A stretch of 64,000 bases of DNA, from contig RPFO01000082.1 of NCBI GenBank assembly GCA_009746045.1, positions 1,976,841 through 2,040,840 of the forward strand, read 5' to 3'. This stretch comes from Mesostigma viride. Its lineage: Eukaryota; Streptophyta; Mesostigmatophyceae; Mesostigmatales; Mesostigmataceae. Position numbers and translations under genes: made by a program. Shown here piece by piece: positions 1 through 10,615 of the stretch (the first letter of the stretch is position 1; the number at the start of each line of letters is the position of its first letter). The notes beneath the pieces are model-generated. The model saw nothing but the letters and a program-made list of their open reading frames with translations, did not search any database and was not told the origin of the DNA.

Positions 1-75
1 TCGCGTTATCCGCGGACCGGCACTGAACGCAAATGGTTTTCACCTTTGCGGCGTGCCAAATAAGAATATACATGA
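1..75. repeat. dispersed repeat R1, copy 1
   Basis: The first 75 bases (shared core CACTGAACGCAAA, then GGTTTTCACCTTTGCGG) recur with few mismatches and in the same orientation at about 32391-32480. The copy may be the edge of a longer element cut by the window start. No coding content is seen. Confidence 0.6.
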
Positions 76-170
76 CCATGAAAAAAAAAATTCCTTAGGT
101 GCTATACACGATCTAAAAAATGCTTACAACGCGATATATCGCGTTCTAATTAAAAAAAAACACGGGTTAA

Positions 171-1869
171 CCCCTAAATGGGCAGAAATACTGCCGATGC
201 ATCGGCTGTAACTTCACAATTTTGCAAACCAGATGCCATCCAACCCACCCATATCCAATGGCTGTCCTTGGGGGCCAAGCATGTCCATGAGTTGCCCTTC
301 GGGTTGGTATATCACAACCTTACATATATGCAGGGTAGGCCATGTATAACTGCCGTCAAAGTCAGGGGGGTCAAGACGAGCGTTTTCATTTTTGGTAGAA
401 TGTGCATTTTGAATTATGTTGTAAGAGCTAGGCACCTACCACTTCAGGGATGATAAACAATTAGTTGCTGAAAAGTTTGAGCCATTGGGGTCATCATTTG
501 GGTGGGTATGCCAGCAGTTACACCCAGTACAGCCCATAGGGGTACCGTTGGTAAAAAGCAACCAAGGGGGTAGGAGTGGGCATACTACCTACTAATACCT
601 ACTAATATGGCCCCCAACCATGCCACACAATACATTTCCCTTCCACAATGATGGGGAAACATAACTGCATCATCACACTGCCCTTACATGGCACCTATGT
701 GCAGGTGCCACCTTGTCCATGCACGTAGGTAACGTGGTACGGATACCCTACGCAAGGCATGCATTCTAGGAGGCAGCCACCAACAAACTAGTGATTTTAA
801 GCCTATTTCAGCTTGCCCTAGCAAGGATAAACTAGGCCTAAGCTGCTATAGCTTGCCAGGTGATGGCCAGCACACCTGGTGGCACATGCTGACAATGGGA
901 AGCTTCTACTCACCGGTTACATGCTTGATGATGCCACAGAGACCAGCCAACTGCCTCACACTCATGCAATATGTGTGTGGGAAATGTATAACAAACATAT
1001 ATGGAGGTATTCAAACCCATACAGCATCTAAAACTTATCACCATCACACTGTGGCAGGTCAACTGACTGAGGGAAGCATCTAAGAAGGGTGTTTTAGAAA
1101 GGGGCCAGGCCAGGGTCAAGAAAGAGCATGAATAATGCAAAAAGAATGTGCTACACAAGCTAGAACGTATATATAAACGTCAAACATCGATAGGAAAACG
1201 ATGCTGAAGCTTTACCAGGCATGGATGGCGTTACCTTGGCCCAGGCGGTGGCCGCAAAATGGCGCATTTCGGCACACCAAAGTTGTGCAGCATGGTCGCT
1301 GGATTCGGCGATTTCTGGCCACCCTTGCACGTTTACGACTACTATGTATCATAAAAAGTACAAAGAAACCAATATATCCTTTAAAATACGCCGGAAAGGT
1401 ATTGCTGTCAACGTTTCTATCGTCCGGCCTGATCGCAGTTTTTTCCAGCAAGAACGCTGCCGACACCTATCAAATGGCATTCCCGCGAACCAAAAATTGG
1501 CCTGTGTGATCTTTAGGACGTATAAAATCAATTTCCTAAGTTTGGTCAGAAAATTCGAACGAAAACGTAAATGCCATGCGTGGGCGCAAGCCGCCATGGC
1601 CAGGTCGTCGTTTTCCGGAATGCACGTTCTACGTGAAAAAGTACCCTGACCCCTTGTACTTTGACCGGCCAGAACACCTCTATAACTTTGACAGAAGTAT
1701 GCAAACCCTAGTACCATGCTGTGAGGAAAATTATAAACTTTCGATCTTCTCAGCTAAACTTTTCCTAATTCTCAATAGTTTTCGCGGCATTTGGTCCCCC
1801 GAGAAGGGGCCGACGTGTCGGCTGTAACTCAGTTTTAGGCGGAAAATCGGCAGCCAGACCATTTAGGGG
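171..1869. mobile_element. non-autonomous piggyBac-like DNA element (copy 1)
   Basis: The segment is bounded by perfect 15-bp inverted ends, TTAACCCCTAAATGG on the left (167-181) and its reverse complement on the right (1859-1873). Each includes the tetranucleotide TTAA (167-170 and 1870-1873). TTAA target duplication plus termini starting CCC are known hallmarks of piggyBac transposons. No transposase-size ORF is present; the longest ORF is about 140 codons and unrecognised, so the element would depend on a transposase elsewhere. Bases 171-1628 are nearly identical to 24405-25851, which shows it is a repeated mobile unit. Family assignment rests on the ends only. Confidence 0.65.
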
Positions 1870-1873
1870 TTAA

Positions 1874-2196
1874 AGAACTGCACACGGTGCAGAGGCAAAA
1901 ATCCAAAGGACATCACTTTCAAATGTGCACCATGAACCAAAAGCCCACGTTTGAAAGAAAACATCATGTTACTGTAGCGACGCGACGGTGCATACATGTG
2001 GACAACGAATCCAATGCCAAGCTCAGAACCGCCTCTAAGGATATCTGGCATCACAGGGTTCAGATGCGCGGAAAACATTTCCATGAAAAAACAATTTCAT
2101 TAAATGCTATACGCGTTCTACAAAAAGCTTACGACGCGATACATCGCGTTCTTACAAAAAAAAAAAAAAAAAAAAAAAAAAAAACGGGTTAATCAA
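1874..2196. repeat. flanking repeat with A-tract, related to 75-170
   Basis: The end of this stretch (about 2081-2196: GCTATACGCGTTCTAC, then ACGACGCGATACATCGCGTT, then a long A run and CGGGTTAA) is a diverged second copy of 75-170 (GCTATACACGATCTAA, then ACAACGCGATATATCGCGTT, an A run and CGGGTTAA). In this copy the TTAA is uninterrupted, so it resembles an unoccupied version of the site where the piggyBac-like element sits. No gene is seen. Confidence 0.5.
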
Positions 2197-2345
2197 AGAC
2201 GCGCTCCCGTTGGGGTCACGGACTAACGGAGTGTTAACCCCAATGTATGGATGGATGGACAAACAGTATTAACACTCCCGGTACAGTATTCACGAGAATG
2301 GCTGACGGCGGTATGGCTGACGGCGGAGTTCAGATCTTTTGCATC
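2197..2345 (-). mobile_element. 3'-end fragment of LINE family A
   Basis: The words GCTCCCGTTGGGG, TCACGGA, GTTAACCCC and ATGGATGGATGG appear in the same order as at 4118-4171, the 3' terminus of the minus-strand LINE at 4114-9264. This is therefore a short 5'-truncated LINE-A copy. No ORF remains. Confidence 0.5.
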
Positions 2346-2464
2346 TGAGCCCCAAATTCGGTCAGACCACTTGCATTCGATGCGCTTTTTTGAGACGCAC
2401 CCGCCAGTATAATCGGTTACAGCTGAAACGCAGTATTGCCGAAGTTATCACGTGACAGGCAGCT

Positions 2465-3836
2465 ATGACGACCCGGCCTAAAGCAAAACGGGGTTTGGAA
2501 AAGGAGCTTACCGGCTCCCAGCCCAACCCGCTCGCCATCGTTCTTGCCCAGCCGCCTGGGCTCGCCAACCCACCGCCAGCAGCCCCATCGCCCGTGCAGC
2601 GCCTCGCCTGAGCCCAAGAAACCTCGCAAATGGAGCCAGTTCCTCCCCGGCGACCGACGATTCGGATTCACCGGGTGGCAAGAATTGTCGCCGCAGGAAT
2701 GCATTGAAGTTCTCCAGTTCCTCGAACAGGAGCGGAAGCTCTTCGTGCCCAACAAGGGGGGGGCGGCTATCGACTACAATGGAGACATGTCCTGGCTCTA
2801 TGCTTTGGACGAAGTACAACAACGCCTGATTATCTTGACCAGCCAATTCCAGATCCCCCTCGCCGACATCACCCGCACGCTCCGCACCCCAGCCCCCGCA
2901 CAGCCGGCAGCCCCATCGGCTTCCTCCCTCTGCAAGGATGACCTCCGCGCAGTGCTGGAGGAGCACGTGACCTGGCCGCTGGCCGAGCAGCTGACATCGC
3001 TGAGCACCACGCTCAACAAGGTCGAGGCCCGGGTCTTTAACGTGGAAACCAAGGTCGTCCACAAGCTACAACCCCAGTTCACGGCGCTACACACCGCGGC
3101 GCAGGCTTCGGAAACGCATGCTGCACTTGTCTCTCGCCTTAACCAGGTGGAGGGCAAGTGTGGCGTGCTCCTGAAGAAGCTTGAGGCCATCACCGCCCAC
3201 ACCGAGGCCCTGGCCACACAGGTCCCCAAGATAGCGGAGCAGACGGCCACCATTGCATCCCAGCCACCCCGGCAGGATGCTGGTGACCTCCCGCCGCTCT
3301 CCTACGCGGACCTGCTGCGGTCAGCGACCGCCTCCACCACCGACGCCATCGCCACAAAGCTCCAGGAGCTGGAGAACCACCGCCAGGCCCAGCAACGGGA
3401 GGTCACCAACCGCGCTCGCCGCGAGTGCCGAGTGGTGCTACGTCGCTTCCCCCAGAAGCCAGGTGAGACGTCAACCTCTCTTGCTGACGAGCTCAAGAAC
3501 CAGCTTCTTACCCTCATGGGCCTGGTAGGTGAGGTAGCACTGAGCGGGTGCCACCGCCTTCCCCACTCACGGGACAAGGCGGCTCCCCCACCAGTCCTAC
3601 TCACCTTCCCCTCCCCTGAGGATATAAGCAGCGGTTCCTCTCTCGTCGCAAGCGGTTGCACGACCTCACCTGGACGCTGGACGACGACCTCACCCCCGCT
3701 CAGCAACAGTGCTCAGCGACGCGACCTGTGGCCGGAATACCTCCGCCATAAGCAGGACCCCCAGAAGCCCAAGGTGTACTGGAGGGGCGGGGACCTGATG
3801 ATCAACCACAAGATGTGGACGCCCCCAGCGGGCTAG
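2465..3836 (+). pseudogene. LINE family B ORF1 protein (frameshifted near the start)
   Basis: This encodes an ORF1p-like protein of a non-LTR retrotransposon, the RNA-binding chaperone partner of the reverse transcriptase. The likely start ATG at 2465 opens a frame that stops near 2609; the rest continues in another frame to the stop at 3836, so one indel near 2600 breaks it. Visible parts are a Pro-rich N-terminus with the segment SPEPKKPRK, a long helical coiled-coil-like stretch (about 2930-3250, heptad Leu), an RRM-like segment starting RRECRVVLRRFPQ (about 3415), and an L1 ORF1-type C-terminal region with a basic patch, RRDLWPEYLRHK, ending in a VYWRGGDL strand. Related but more decayed copies lie at 40833-41030 and 42511-43935 on the other strand. 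No ORF2 follows. Confidence 0.75.
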
Positions 3837-4113
3837 AATAGCAATAGCCCTAGATTGTAACCATTGGCGTCACTGCCGCTAAGGCAGCCATGCCTAGAAT
3901 GTTTGCCTAGCTGTGCCAACACACCTAGTCACGTGCCGCCAACGCACGGTACACAACCATGCAGCCATAGCCTTAGCCTAGTCCTAGTACAGCCATGCTA
4001 CGCCCTGGCTATGTGTATAGCCAAGCCATGCCTATAATGGGACCCCCCCATGGATGTTGCATTAAGAATTTAGCCATGCTATGCCATGCAGAGAGATTAA
4101 TTAATTAATTAAT
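3837..4113 (+). mobile_element. LINE-B 3' region ending in (TTAA)n tail
   Basis: Non-coding sequence after the ORF1 stop, closing with a perfect short tandem TTAATTAATTAATTAATTA at about 4096-4113. The same tail marks the 3' ends of other LINE-B fragments at about 9696-9712, 40264-40277 and 41964-41977. Immediately to the right begins the 3' end of the oppositely oriented LINE-A. Confidence 0.5.
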
Positions 4114-4472
4114 TAGACTCGTGCTCCCGTTGGGGAGTCACGGAGCATTAACCCCGATGAATGGATGGATGGGTGCACACATTCCTACAGGTCTAGTCTG
4201 TCTACATTGGCTACATACTGCATCTATCTAACAACATTCTAACTACATCATCTATCTAGGCAGCCGCACGCTGCCCTAGGGGGAGCTATCTAGCGTGCCT
4301 CCCGCGGGATTGCACACGCGGGCGCTTCCCCACTGGGGGGGGCTCGTTGTCCTCTATGACCTGGGCCCACTTGGCCTTGTCCATCATCTTCTTCCAAATC
4401 ACGGAGAGGCCTAGGCCCCCCATGTCCTCTACTAGCTGTTCTTTGAAGGTGCGGGCCTTGCGGCGTCTAACA

Positions 4473-7450
4473 TCACTGCATGGGCCCAGCCCACGTCAGG
4501 AGGTGCCGGCCAGGCTGGGCTGGTCGCAGTCCTGCGGGGGGGCCACGTGAGGTGTCTACCTGGTTGGTGCGAGCTAGGTGCCCTACTAGCTGCAGGCGGC
4601 GTTGCTTAATTGTGCTGGTGATATAGGGCATGCCCTGGTACAGGTCCTCATTGCGGACATGAGCAGCATATCCTACTCTGAAAATGGAACGCAGCATGCT
4701 GGTGACCGCGCCGTCCAGCTTGCGGGCCAGGTCGGCGGTGAGGGTCCACGTCTCGGCGCCATACGTGAGAACAGGAAGGACGAGGACCTTGAACAGGTCC
4801 TGTTTCTCGATCTTGCCCAGGGGCTTGCGCCACAGGGCCCGGTACTGGCGTAAAGCGTGCCAGGCGAGGGAGATGCGGTGGTCCACATCACCTCGCAGCT
4901 AGGGAGCAGGCTGCCCAGCAGCTTAACGCGGTCCCGATACAGGACTCGAGAGCCGTCTAGGAGATAGAGGGGCGGCGCTGAGGTGGTGAGCCCAACCGCC
5001 AGGGCCTCTGTCTTCTTGCTGACCTCAAGCCCCACTGCACGGGCCTCGAGAGCCAGGCAGTCAAGCCATGTCTGCACGTGCTCAGTGTCCTCAAAGAGGG
5101 TGGTGTCGTCTGCGTAAATGATGTCTGCTAGCCGAATCTCCGTGTCCGCACCGCCATGCCAGAATTTGTTAGCAACCTGCACTCCTGGTTCCCTGCCCAC
5201 GATGCGGGCAAATCGCTTGCGCGCCTGAATCATTACGTATTCGACAACAATAATGAACAGGTAGGGCGACAGCACGCAGCCCTGCCACACACCCTTCTGT
5301 AAAGGGCATGGGGGCGTGGTCCCGTAAGAAGTGCGCACCGAAGTGGTGGACCCTTCATACAGGTTGCGGATGACAGCAATCAGGGGGCGGGGGATCCGGA
5401 ACAACTCGAGGATGTCCCAAAGCGCAGGCCAGAAAACCGAATCGAAGGCTTTGATGAAGTCCACCAGCACAAGGTGCAAAGGGGACTCACCAGGCTGAAG
5501 GCGTTGCAGTTCCTCCACCAGTCGGCGAGTAGCGAAGAGCGCCTGTACTGTGTTGCGACCTGAACGGAAGCCGTGCTGAGTCTCGCTGAGGTGACCGTCC
5601 AGGGCCGTGCGCAGGCGGTTCAGGATGAGCCGCATAAGAAGCTTGAGGGGGGCACTTTGAATGCACACCCCTCTGTAGTTGCCGGGGTCGGCAGGCGACC
5701 CCTTGTTCTTGTACAGCATCGTGCGAAAACTGTGTTGCCAGGCCGCTGGAGGTGGTTGCGACGACAGCAGAAGGCGGTTGCAGATGTCCCGGAAGAGCAG
5801 CATAACACCTGTGTCCTCGAATTCGGCTGCAAGTTTTACAACTGCGGCCGGAATCTCGTCAGAGCCGGTGGCTGCGTCATAACGCAGGCGCTGGACCGCC
5901 TCCGTGACCTCGCGAGAGGTGAAAGGAGGCATGTCAGACGGGTCGCCAAGTGGGCCGACCAGCGGGGGGACTAGGTAGTCCGCCGCTGACCTAGGCGGGG
6001 CCGGGGGCCCTGCGGGGCCGGCCAGGGCGGCCGGGCGGGCGGCGGCGGCTGGGAGCAGGGGTGGGGGCGGCGCAGCTGTCCCCACGACCTCGGCCGTGGC
6101 CGTGGCCCAGGTACGAAGCCGCTTGGCTGGGGCGCCGGGGACGTCGTGGCGGTGGGGCCGGCCGAGGCCGTCCGGGTGCCCGAGGCGCTTGTACCAGAAC
6201 CAGGCCCCCTTGCCGTCGTGCTTCTGCTGGCAGCTGCGCAGGTCCTTGACCATCTGCTGAGCATCTGCCTTCTCAGCCTGCTCGTAGGCGGCCCTCAGAG
6301 CTGCTTGCAGCCCAGGTTTGGCGAGCGGATCTCTGTTGCGGCGGAGCATCTGCCTGGCGGCGACCACTGTCGGTGCGTGACGGTGGACAGCAAGCTGCCG
6401 ACGCGGAGGCAAGGTGGGGAGGGTGCGGGCAGCCAGGCGATACTTGGCGGCGACACCACGGAGGATCACTGAAATATCCCCCGGCGGCGGAATGGCGTGT
6501 AACTGCTGTCGGCTGCCCCCGGCGTCGAATACGGCCAGGAAATCATCCCTGTGCGACATAGCGGCCTGCTCTTCTGCTGACATCTTGTCGGCATCCTTCA
6601 GCACAATCCGGAGCACTTTCAGATCTGGCTGAGGTGCCAGCTGTCGCGACGGTTTCACCCCAGGAAACCGCAATCTGATGCGAGCGAGCACGAGACGATG
6701 ATCAGATTCCACCGTGCTGACAGAATCTTGCAGGACGCGAGCATCGACAACTGAGGGGCGCTGAGCCCGACGTACGCAGACATAATCAAGGCACACCACC
6801 CGATCCGACGGCCCAAAAAAGGTGGCCAGCTGCTCAGCGGGGCGTGCGAAAGAAGCATTGCATGCAACCAGCGCAGATTCTGCCAGCAGATTCGCAAATA
6901 AAGGCGTGTTACCGTTGGCTGTCGTGTTGGTTGGGGAATACTGAGCGCCCCCAGTGCCAACTGGCAGCGTGGCGTTGGCGTCGAGCAGCATAACCAGGAA
7001 GTGCCGAGCTGGGATGTTGGCCTCCTCCTCCTTGAGGGCGTCGAAGAAGGCCTCACGTTCCGCCTGAGCTCGACCCGCATGTGGTGCATATCCCACGATA
7101 ACGGTTAGCGTGTGGTGTGAATGGCCCTCAGTGGCCGAAAAAGTGGCCACTAGCACACGCGGGGACCGCAGCACGATGGACTGGAGCTGCTCTGATGCTG
7201 CCGGCGAGCACAAGAGGCCCACACCACCTTGGCCCGGCGCGTCGCCGCCACCATAGTGGAACCGCCAGCCTGCACGCAGGTCGTCGACCAGCAGACCGTT
7301 GACCGCGTGCTGAGGGTCAACGGTGCGTCGGTGCTCCTGGACTCCAAGAACAGCGATCTTGTTGTCGGCGCACAGGGCGATCAGCTCGTCGACGCGTTGG
7401 CGTGCTGGGGTGCCGCCGCTCGTAGAAGGATCTGCAGGGAGGGTGCGCAC
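4473..7450 (-). pseudogene. LINE-A ORF2: endonuclease and reverse transcriptase, one frameshift
   Basis: ORF2 nicks target DNA and reverse-transcribes the element RNA at the nick. The open frame from 7450 runs 925 codons. It begins with an EEP-type endonuclease (catalytic Glu in LGVQEHRR near residue 38; DANATL near 150; SDHRLVL near 249). A Pro/Ala-rich linker follows, then the RT with NYRGVCIQS, HGFRSGRNT, LVDFIKAFDSV (near 663), QGCVLSPYLF and the catalytic YADD (residues 779-782; codons at 5105-5116). The frame is lost near 4890. The normal LINE C-terminus (LTYGAETWTLT, then RRLQLVGHLAR) continues in another frame at 4886-4473. The first ATG is uncertain because the 5' part may begin slightly upstream. 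ORF2 is otherwise intact, which suggests a recent insertion. Confidence 0.85.
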
Positions 7451-7493
7451 GTTAAAACTAGCAATACCAAGAATGGGCCGTTGCCCTATTAGC

Positions 7494-7571
7494 GGGGGGG
7501 TGGGGGTGGGGGTGGGGGTGGAGAAGGGTAGTGCTGGAGGTGGGGGTGGGGTGGGGGGGGGGGGGGGGGAG
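7494..7571. repeat. G-rich simple repeat between LINE-A ORFs
   Basis: An (GGGGGT)n-like G-run tract on the + strand (C-rich on the LINE sense strand) lies in the spacer between ORF1 and ORF2. Such tracts can form quadruplexes on the + strand. No coding potential. Confidence 0.7.
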
Positions 7572-7862
7572 GGTGGCGATTGGGGTTAATGCTTGTCAAC
7601 GCATGGAGGCTTTCTTTCAGGACGGATATGCGTCGTCTCCGTCCTGGCTGGGGTCGCCGGCGTGTCGACTGGGCCTCATCCCGCTCAAGGCGGGCTAGGA
7701 GGCGTGTAAGGCTGGTAAATTGGCGGGAAGGTTGACCGTGGCGTGCCTGGCGACCTTGCATCCTGATCATGCTCGCACGGTGCGACATGAGGATGGAAAG
7801 GGGCTTGTTTATAAAGGCTGTGCCCAAAGCCTATTGTACCGCGAGGCCGCGAGGGTGTGCCC

Positions 7863-9201
7863 TTACCGGGCGCCATCCATACCCGGGACGTGCGTAGACG
7901 ATGATGACGCAGCTGGGGCGGGCCTGGGACGGCCCGACTTGTGCCGCTTGTTCGGAGCCTGCGCCTCCGTGCGCTGGCCGTTGATGAATAGCACGGGGGT
8001 GTCGTGGACGAGGCGGACGTAGACCTTCTGGCCATCCTGCTTGGCCTTGGTCGCCACGTCGCTGCCCAGCAGACCATTCTTGATGACTAGCTGGGCCGGT
8101 GAGAGGAGGTCGTCGAGGCTCGGCGCGTTCTTCCCGCCTAGGAGCTTGCGGGCCTGGAGTACCTTCACCTTGCTGGCCACATTCGCAAAGGTCACCCGGA
8201 TGGGGCCAGGCTGGCCCGCCATCCAGGCTGCCGACTCAATGCGGATGCGTTCGTTGCCCAGTTGCAGCCTGCCCACGATGAGGCTGTGGTACAGGCGTTG
8301 CGCTAGCATCAGGTCCGTTTCAGGCTGCTGTGCGACCTGGAAATACCGGACCACTATACTGCGTGAGCGCAGGTCCTCCTCGACCGCAGTCTTGTGGGCT
8401 GCAGCCCCCCTGCGTGCTGCATCTTCCATCAGGTTGGCAATGTCCGTCTGTTTTACCACGTTAGCATAGCTGGTGGTGCGGGGCTGCTGGCTGGGGAGGT
8501 GTGGCCAGGGCGGCCTTGACCTCGGCAATGCTGGTTAGGAGCGCAGCAGTGTCTTGACGGATAGCAGTGGACAAGGCGCCGAGTTGGGCAGCCATGTCTG
8601 CGACTTCCTTATTGAGCTTGTGCAGGTCTGCTGCTTCCGGGGAAGCATCGGGGGTGTTGGCGGTGCCGTGCTCGGCGTCCTTGAAAGCGGTAAAGAGTGC
8701 CCGGAGGCAAGGGGCCTGCGCGTGGCTCAAGAAAACAGAAAGTCGAAGCTGTGGCTCGTTCAAGTCGTCGATGTCGTCCACTGGAATGGTCCCGCCAGAG
8801 GCGTAAGGAAAATGTATCTCCTTGCCGGTGTCGTGCAGGTGGCGCAGGATAGCCTGCGCCTGCTCGGCGGTAAGCGAAAAGAACTGCTGCTCGTCGACAA
8901 CCTTGCCAGGCATGAAGGATGCTGGGTCGAACTCAGCGTCGTTAGCGTCGTCGTCGTCGTCGTCGTCGATGGCGTCGTCAATGGGGGTGTCTTTGGAAGA
9001 CGATGGCAAAGGGACCTGGCGATCCATCTCGTCGGGTGGGTTGACGCAAATCCGCTTGGAGGAGGCGGTAATGGCGGCCTCGCTGGCCCGGGGCTGCGTC
9101 GCAATGGTTTCCGCATCTGCAATTAGTTGCGTAATCGTGTTGGGCGCTGAAGCCTCCCCCTCGGAGAGAGTATGGGAGGCGGTTGACGGAGTTTCTGCCA
9201 T
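7863..9201 (-). pseudogene. LINE-A ORF1 protein, one frameshift
   Basis: This ORF1p-like protein starts with ATG at 9201 (MAETPSTASHTLSEGE). It has an acidic Asp run near 8950 and then a helical segment with ADMAAQLGALSTAIRQDTAA suggesting a coiled coil. The first frame ends at 8461 and the protein continues in the frame of 8528-7863 with an RRM-like part (RSIVVRYFQVAQQPETD) and a C-terminal domain (LLSPAQLVIKNGLL, then VYVRLVHDTPVLFINGQRTE). The latter matches the layout of L1 ORF1p, whose C-terminal domain ends in a similar strand. The single indel lies in 8461-8528. It presumably packages element RNA. Confidence 0.75.
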
Positions 9202-9264
9202 AGCTGGTTCCGGGAAAATACGAACCCTGCCTGTGCTGCGTTTTTTGATATTGCGCTAAATCTT

Positions 9265-9712
9265 GGGCGATGGCGGCTGAAAATTATATCATCGTGTTCG
9301 TCATCAAAAGACGCTTCTACTGCAATTTACCCGACCAAATTTCATGCCCGGATGTAAAAGTTATGAGCATTCTCGGCATCCATAGCTCGCCACACCGTAA
9401 AGCTATGCGTGTACGTCACGATGCAGAGTCACGATGCAGAGAGATGCTCTCTGTCGAGAAGCCATGTCCTAGCTCTTGTATAGCCATGATGATCTTCCTC
9501 CCCCGTGCCAGGATCCCCCCCTTAGGCGGGTTGAACCTGAGACAGCATGGTGGTGCGGGTGCCCTGGTGCACCTAGAGCACGGGTAGCTTACATTCCCAC
9601 CCTTGCATGAAGTAGCCTAGGATGTATTTAAAGCCATATGCCCCTTCTCAGGGATATGTGCTACATTGACTCCCAACGGAGTGATGTTGATAATTAATTA
9701 ATTAATTAATGG
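9265..9712 (+). mobile_element. LINE-B 3' fragment (+ strand)
   Basis: The words GCCATATGCCCCTTCTCAG, ATATGTGCTACAT and CTCCCAACGGAG followed by (TAAT)n are the reverse complement of the starts of the minus-strand LINE-B copies at 40262 and 41964. This is therefore a 5'-truncated LINE-B lying tail to tail with the LINE-A fragment to its right. No intact ORF. Confidence 0.5.
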
Positions 9713-10440
9713 ACAAACAATACTACTGGTTCGATTGAATCTATCTAATGAAAGTAACAAGCCAAGGGACATGCCATGCAGCACTGAGGTAGTGCCAAGC
9801 CCTAGCGGCCACGCAGGGCATGCTTCTCATGGTGGGAGACGCGCTTCTTCCCCGCTGCGGGGAGATCACTGTCCTCTACAACCTGGGCCCAGCTGGCCTT
9901 GTCCTGCATCTTTTTCCATATCATGGAGAGGCCTAAGCCCCTCATGTCCTCTACAAACTGCTCCTTGAACGTGGTGGCAGCCTGGCGTGTCAGATCGCAG
10001 GGCCTGTCCCACGCAAGGAGGTGCTGACCTGGCTGAGCGGGCCGCAGCCTTGCGGTTGGGCCCCGCAACGTGTCTAGCTGGTTGGTGCGAGCCAAGTGCT
10101 CGGCTACCTGTAATCTAAGCTGTTTGTTAGTGCTAGTGATAAGTGGCATGCCCAAAATACAAATACTCTCTACCGAAACTTCTCTACGGATGTGGAATGC
10201 ACATCCTACACTGAAAATGGATCTAAAAATGTTCGTGACAGCCGTCCAGCTGCTTCTCAAGTGCGCCGGGGAGGATCCACGTCTTGGCGCCGTAAGTGAG
10301 CACCGGGAGAACCAGGACCTTGAACAGGTCCTGCTTCTCGTGCCTGCCCAAGGGCCCGTTATTGGCAGAGCGCGTGCCAGGCGAGGGAGCTGCGATGCTC
10401 CCCCCTCTGATACCTCTAATGAGCCACCGCGGTGCTCACG
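9713..10440 (-). pseudogene. LINE-A ORF2 C-terminal fragment
   Basis: A frame at 10260-9802 (-) encodes the LINE C-terminus: MLRSIF-like FRSIFSVGCAFHIR, ITSTNKQLRLQVAEHLART, then LRPAQPGQHLLAWDRP. It aligns with the same part of the 4.1-9.3 kb copy (ITSTIKQRRLQLVGHLART, LRPAQPGRHLLTWAGP). It extends about 60 residues further downstream, so the full C-terminus of the family includes an FVEDMRGLGLSMIWKKMQDK segment. The upstream RT is missing, a normal outcome of 5' truncation. Confidence 0.75.
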
Positions 10441-10615
10441 ATTAATGGCAACTTGTGCCCGAACACACCAAAAAAACTATTGGCAGTTCGCACAACCTCA
10501 GGCAGCCCAGTGCTACCAAGCCCAGTACGACCAGTACAACCCCATGGCCCCCCCATGAGGCCCGAACTAAAAATTTTCTGTTCCAGAGTGACCAAAAATA
10601 TGGTGTCAGCCAATA

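Larger units (their letters stand above)
4114..9264 (-). mobile_element. nearly full-length two-ORF LINE (family A)
   Basis: A minus-strand non-LTR retrotransposon. From its 5' end (near 9264) it holds ORF1 (9201-7863), a G/C-skewed spacer (7494-7571) and ORF2 with endonuclease and reverse transcriptase (7450-4473). A 3' UTR follows to about 4114, with the terminal words found also at 2197-2290. Each ORF has one frameshift, so this copy is probably inactive but young. The domain order (ORF1, apurinic-type endonuclease, RT) is that of L1/jockey-type elements; the clade cannot be fixed without a tree. Confidence 0.8.
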
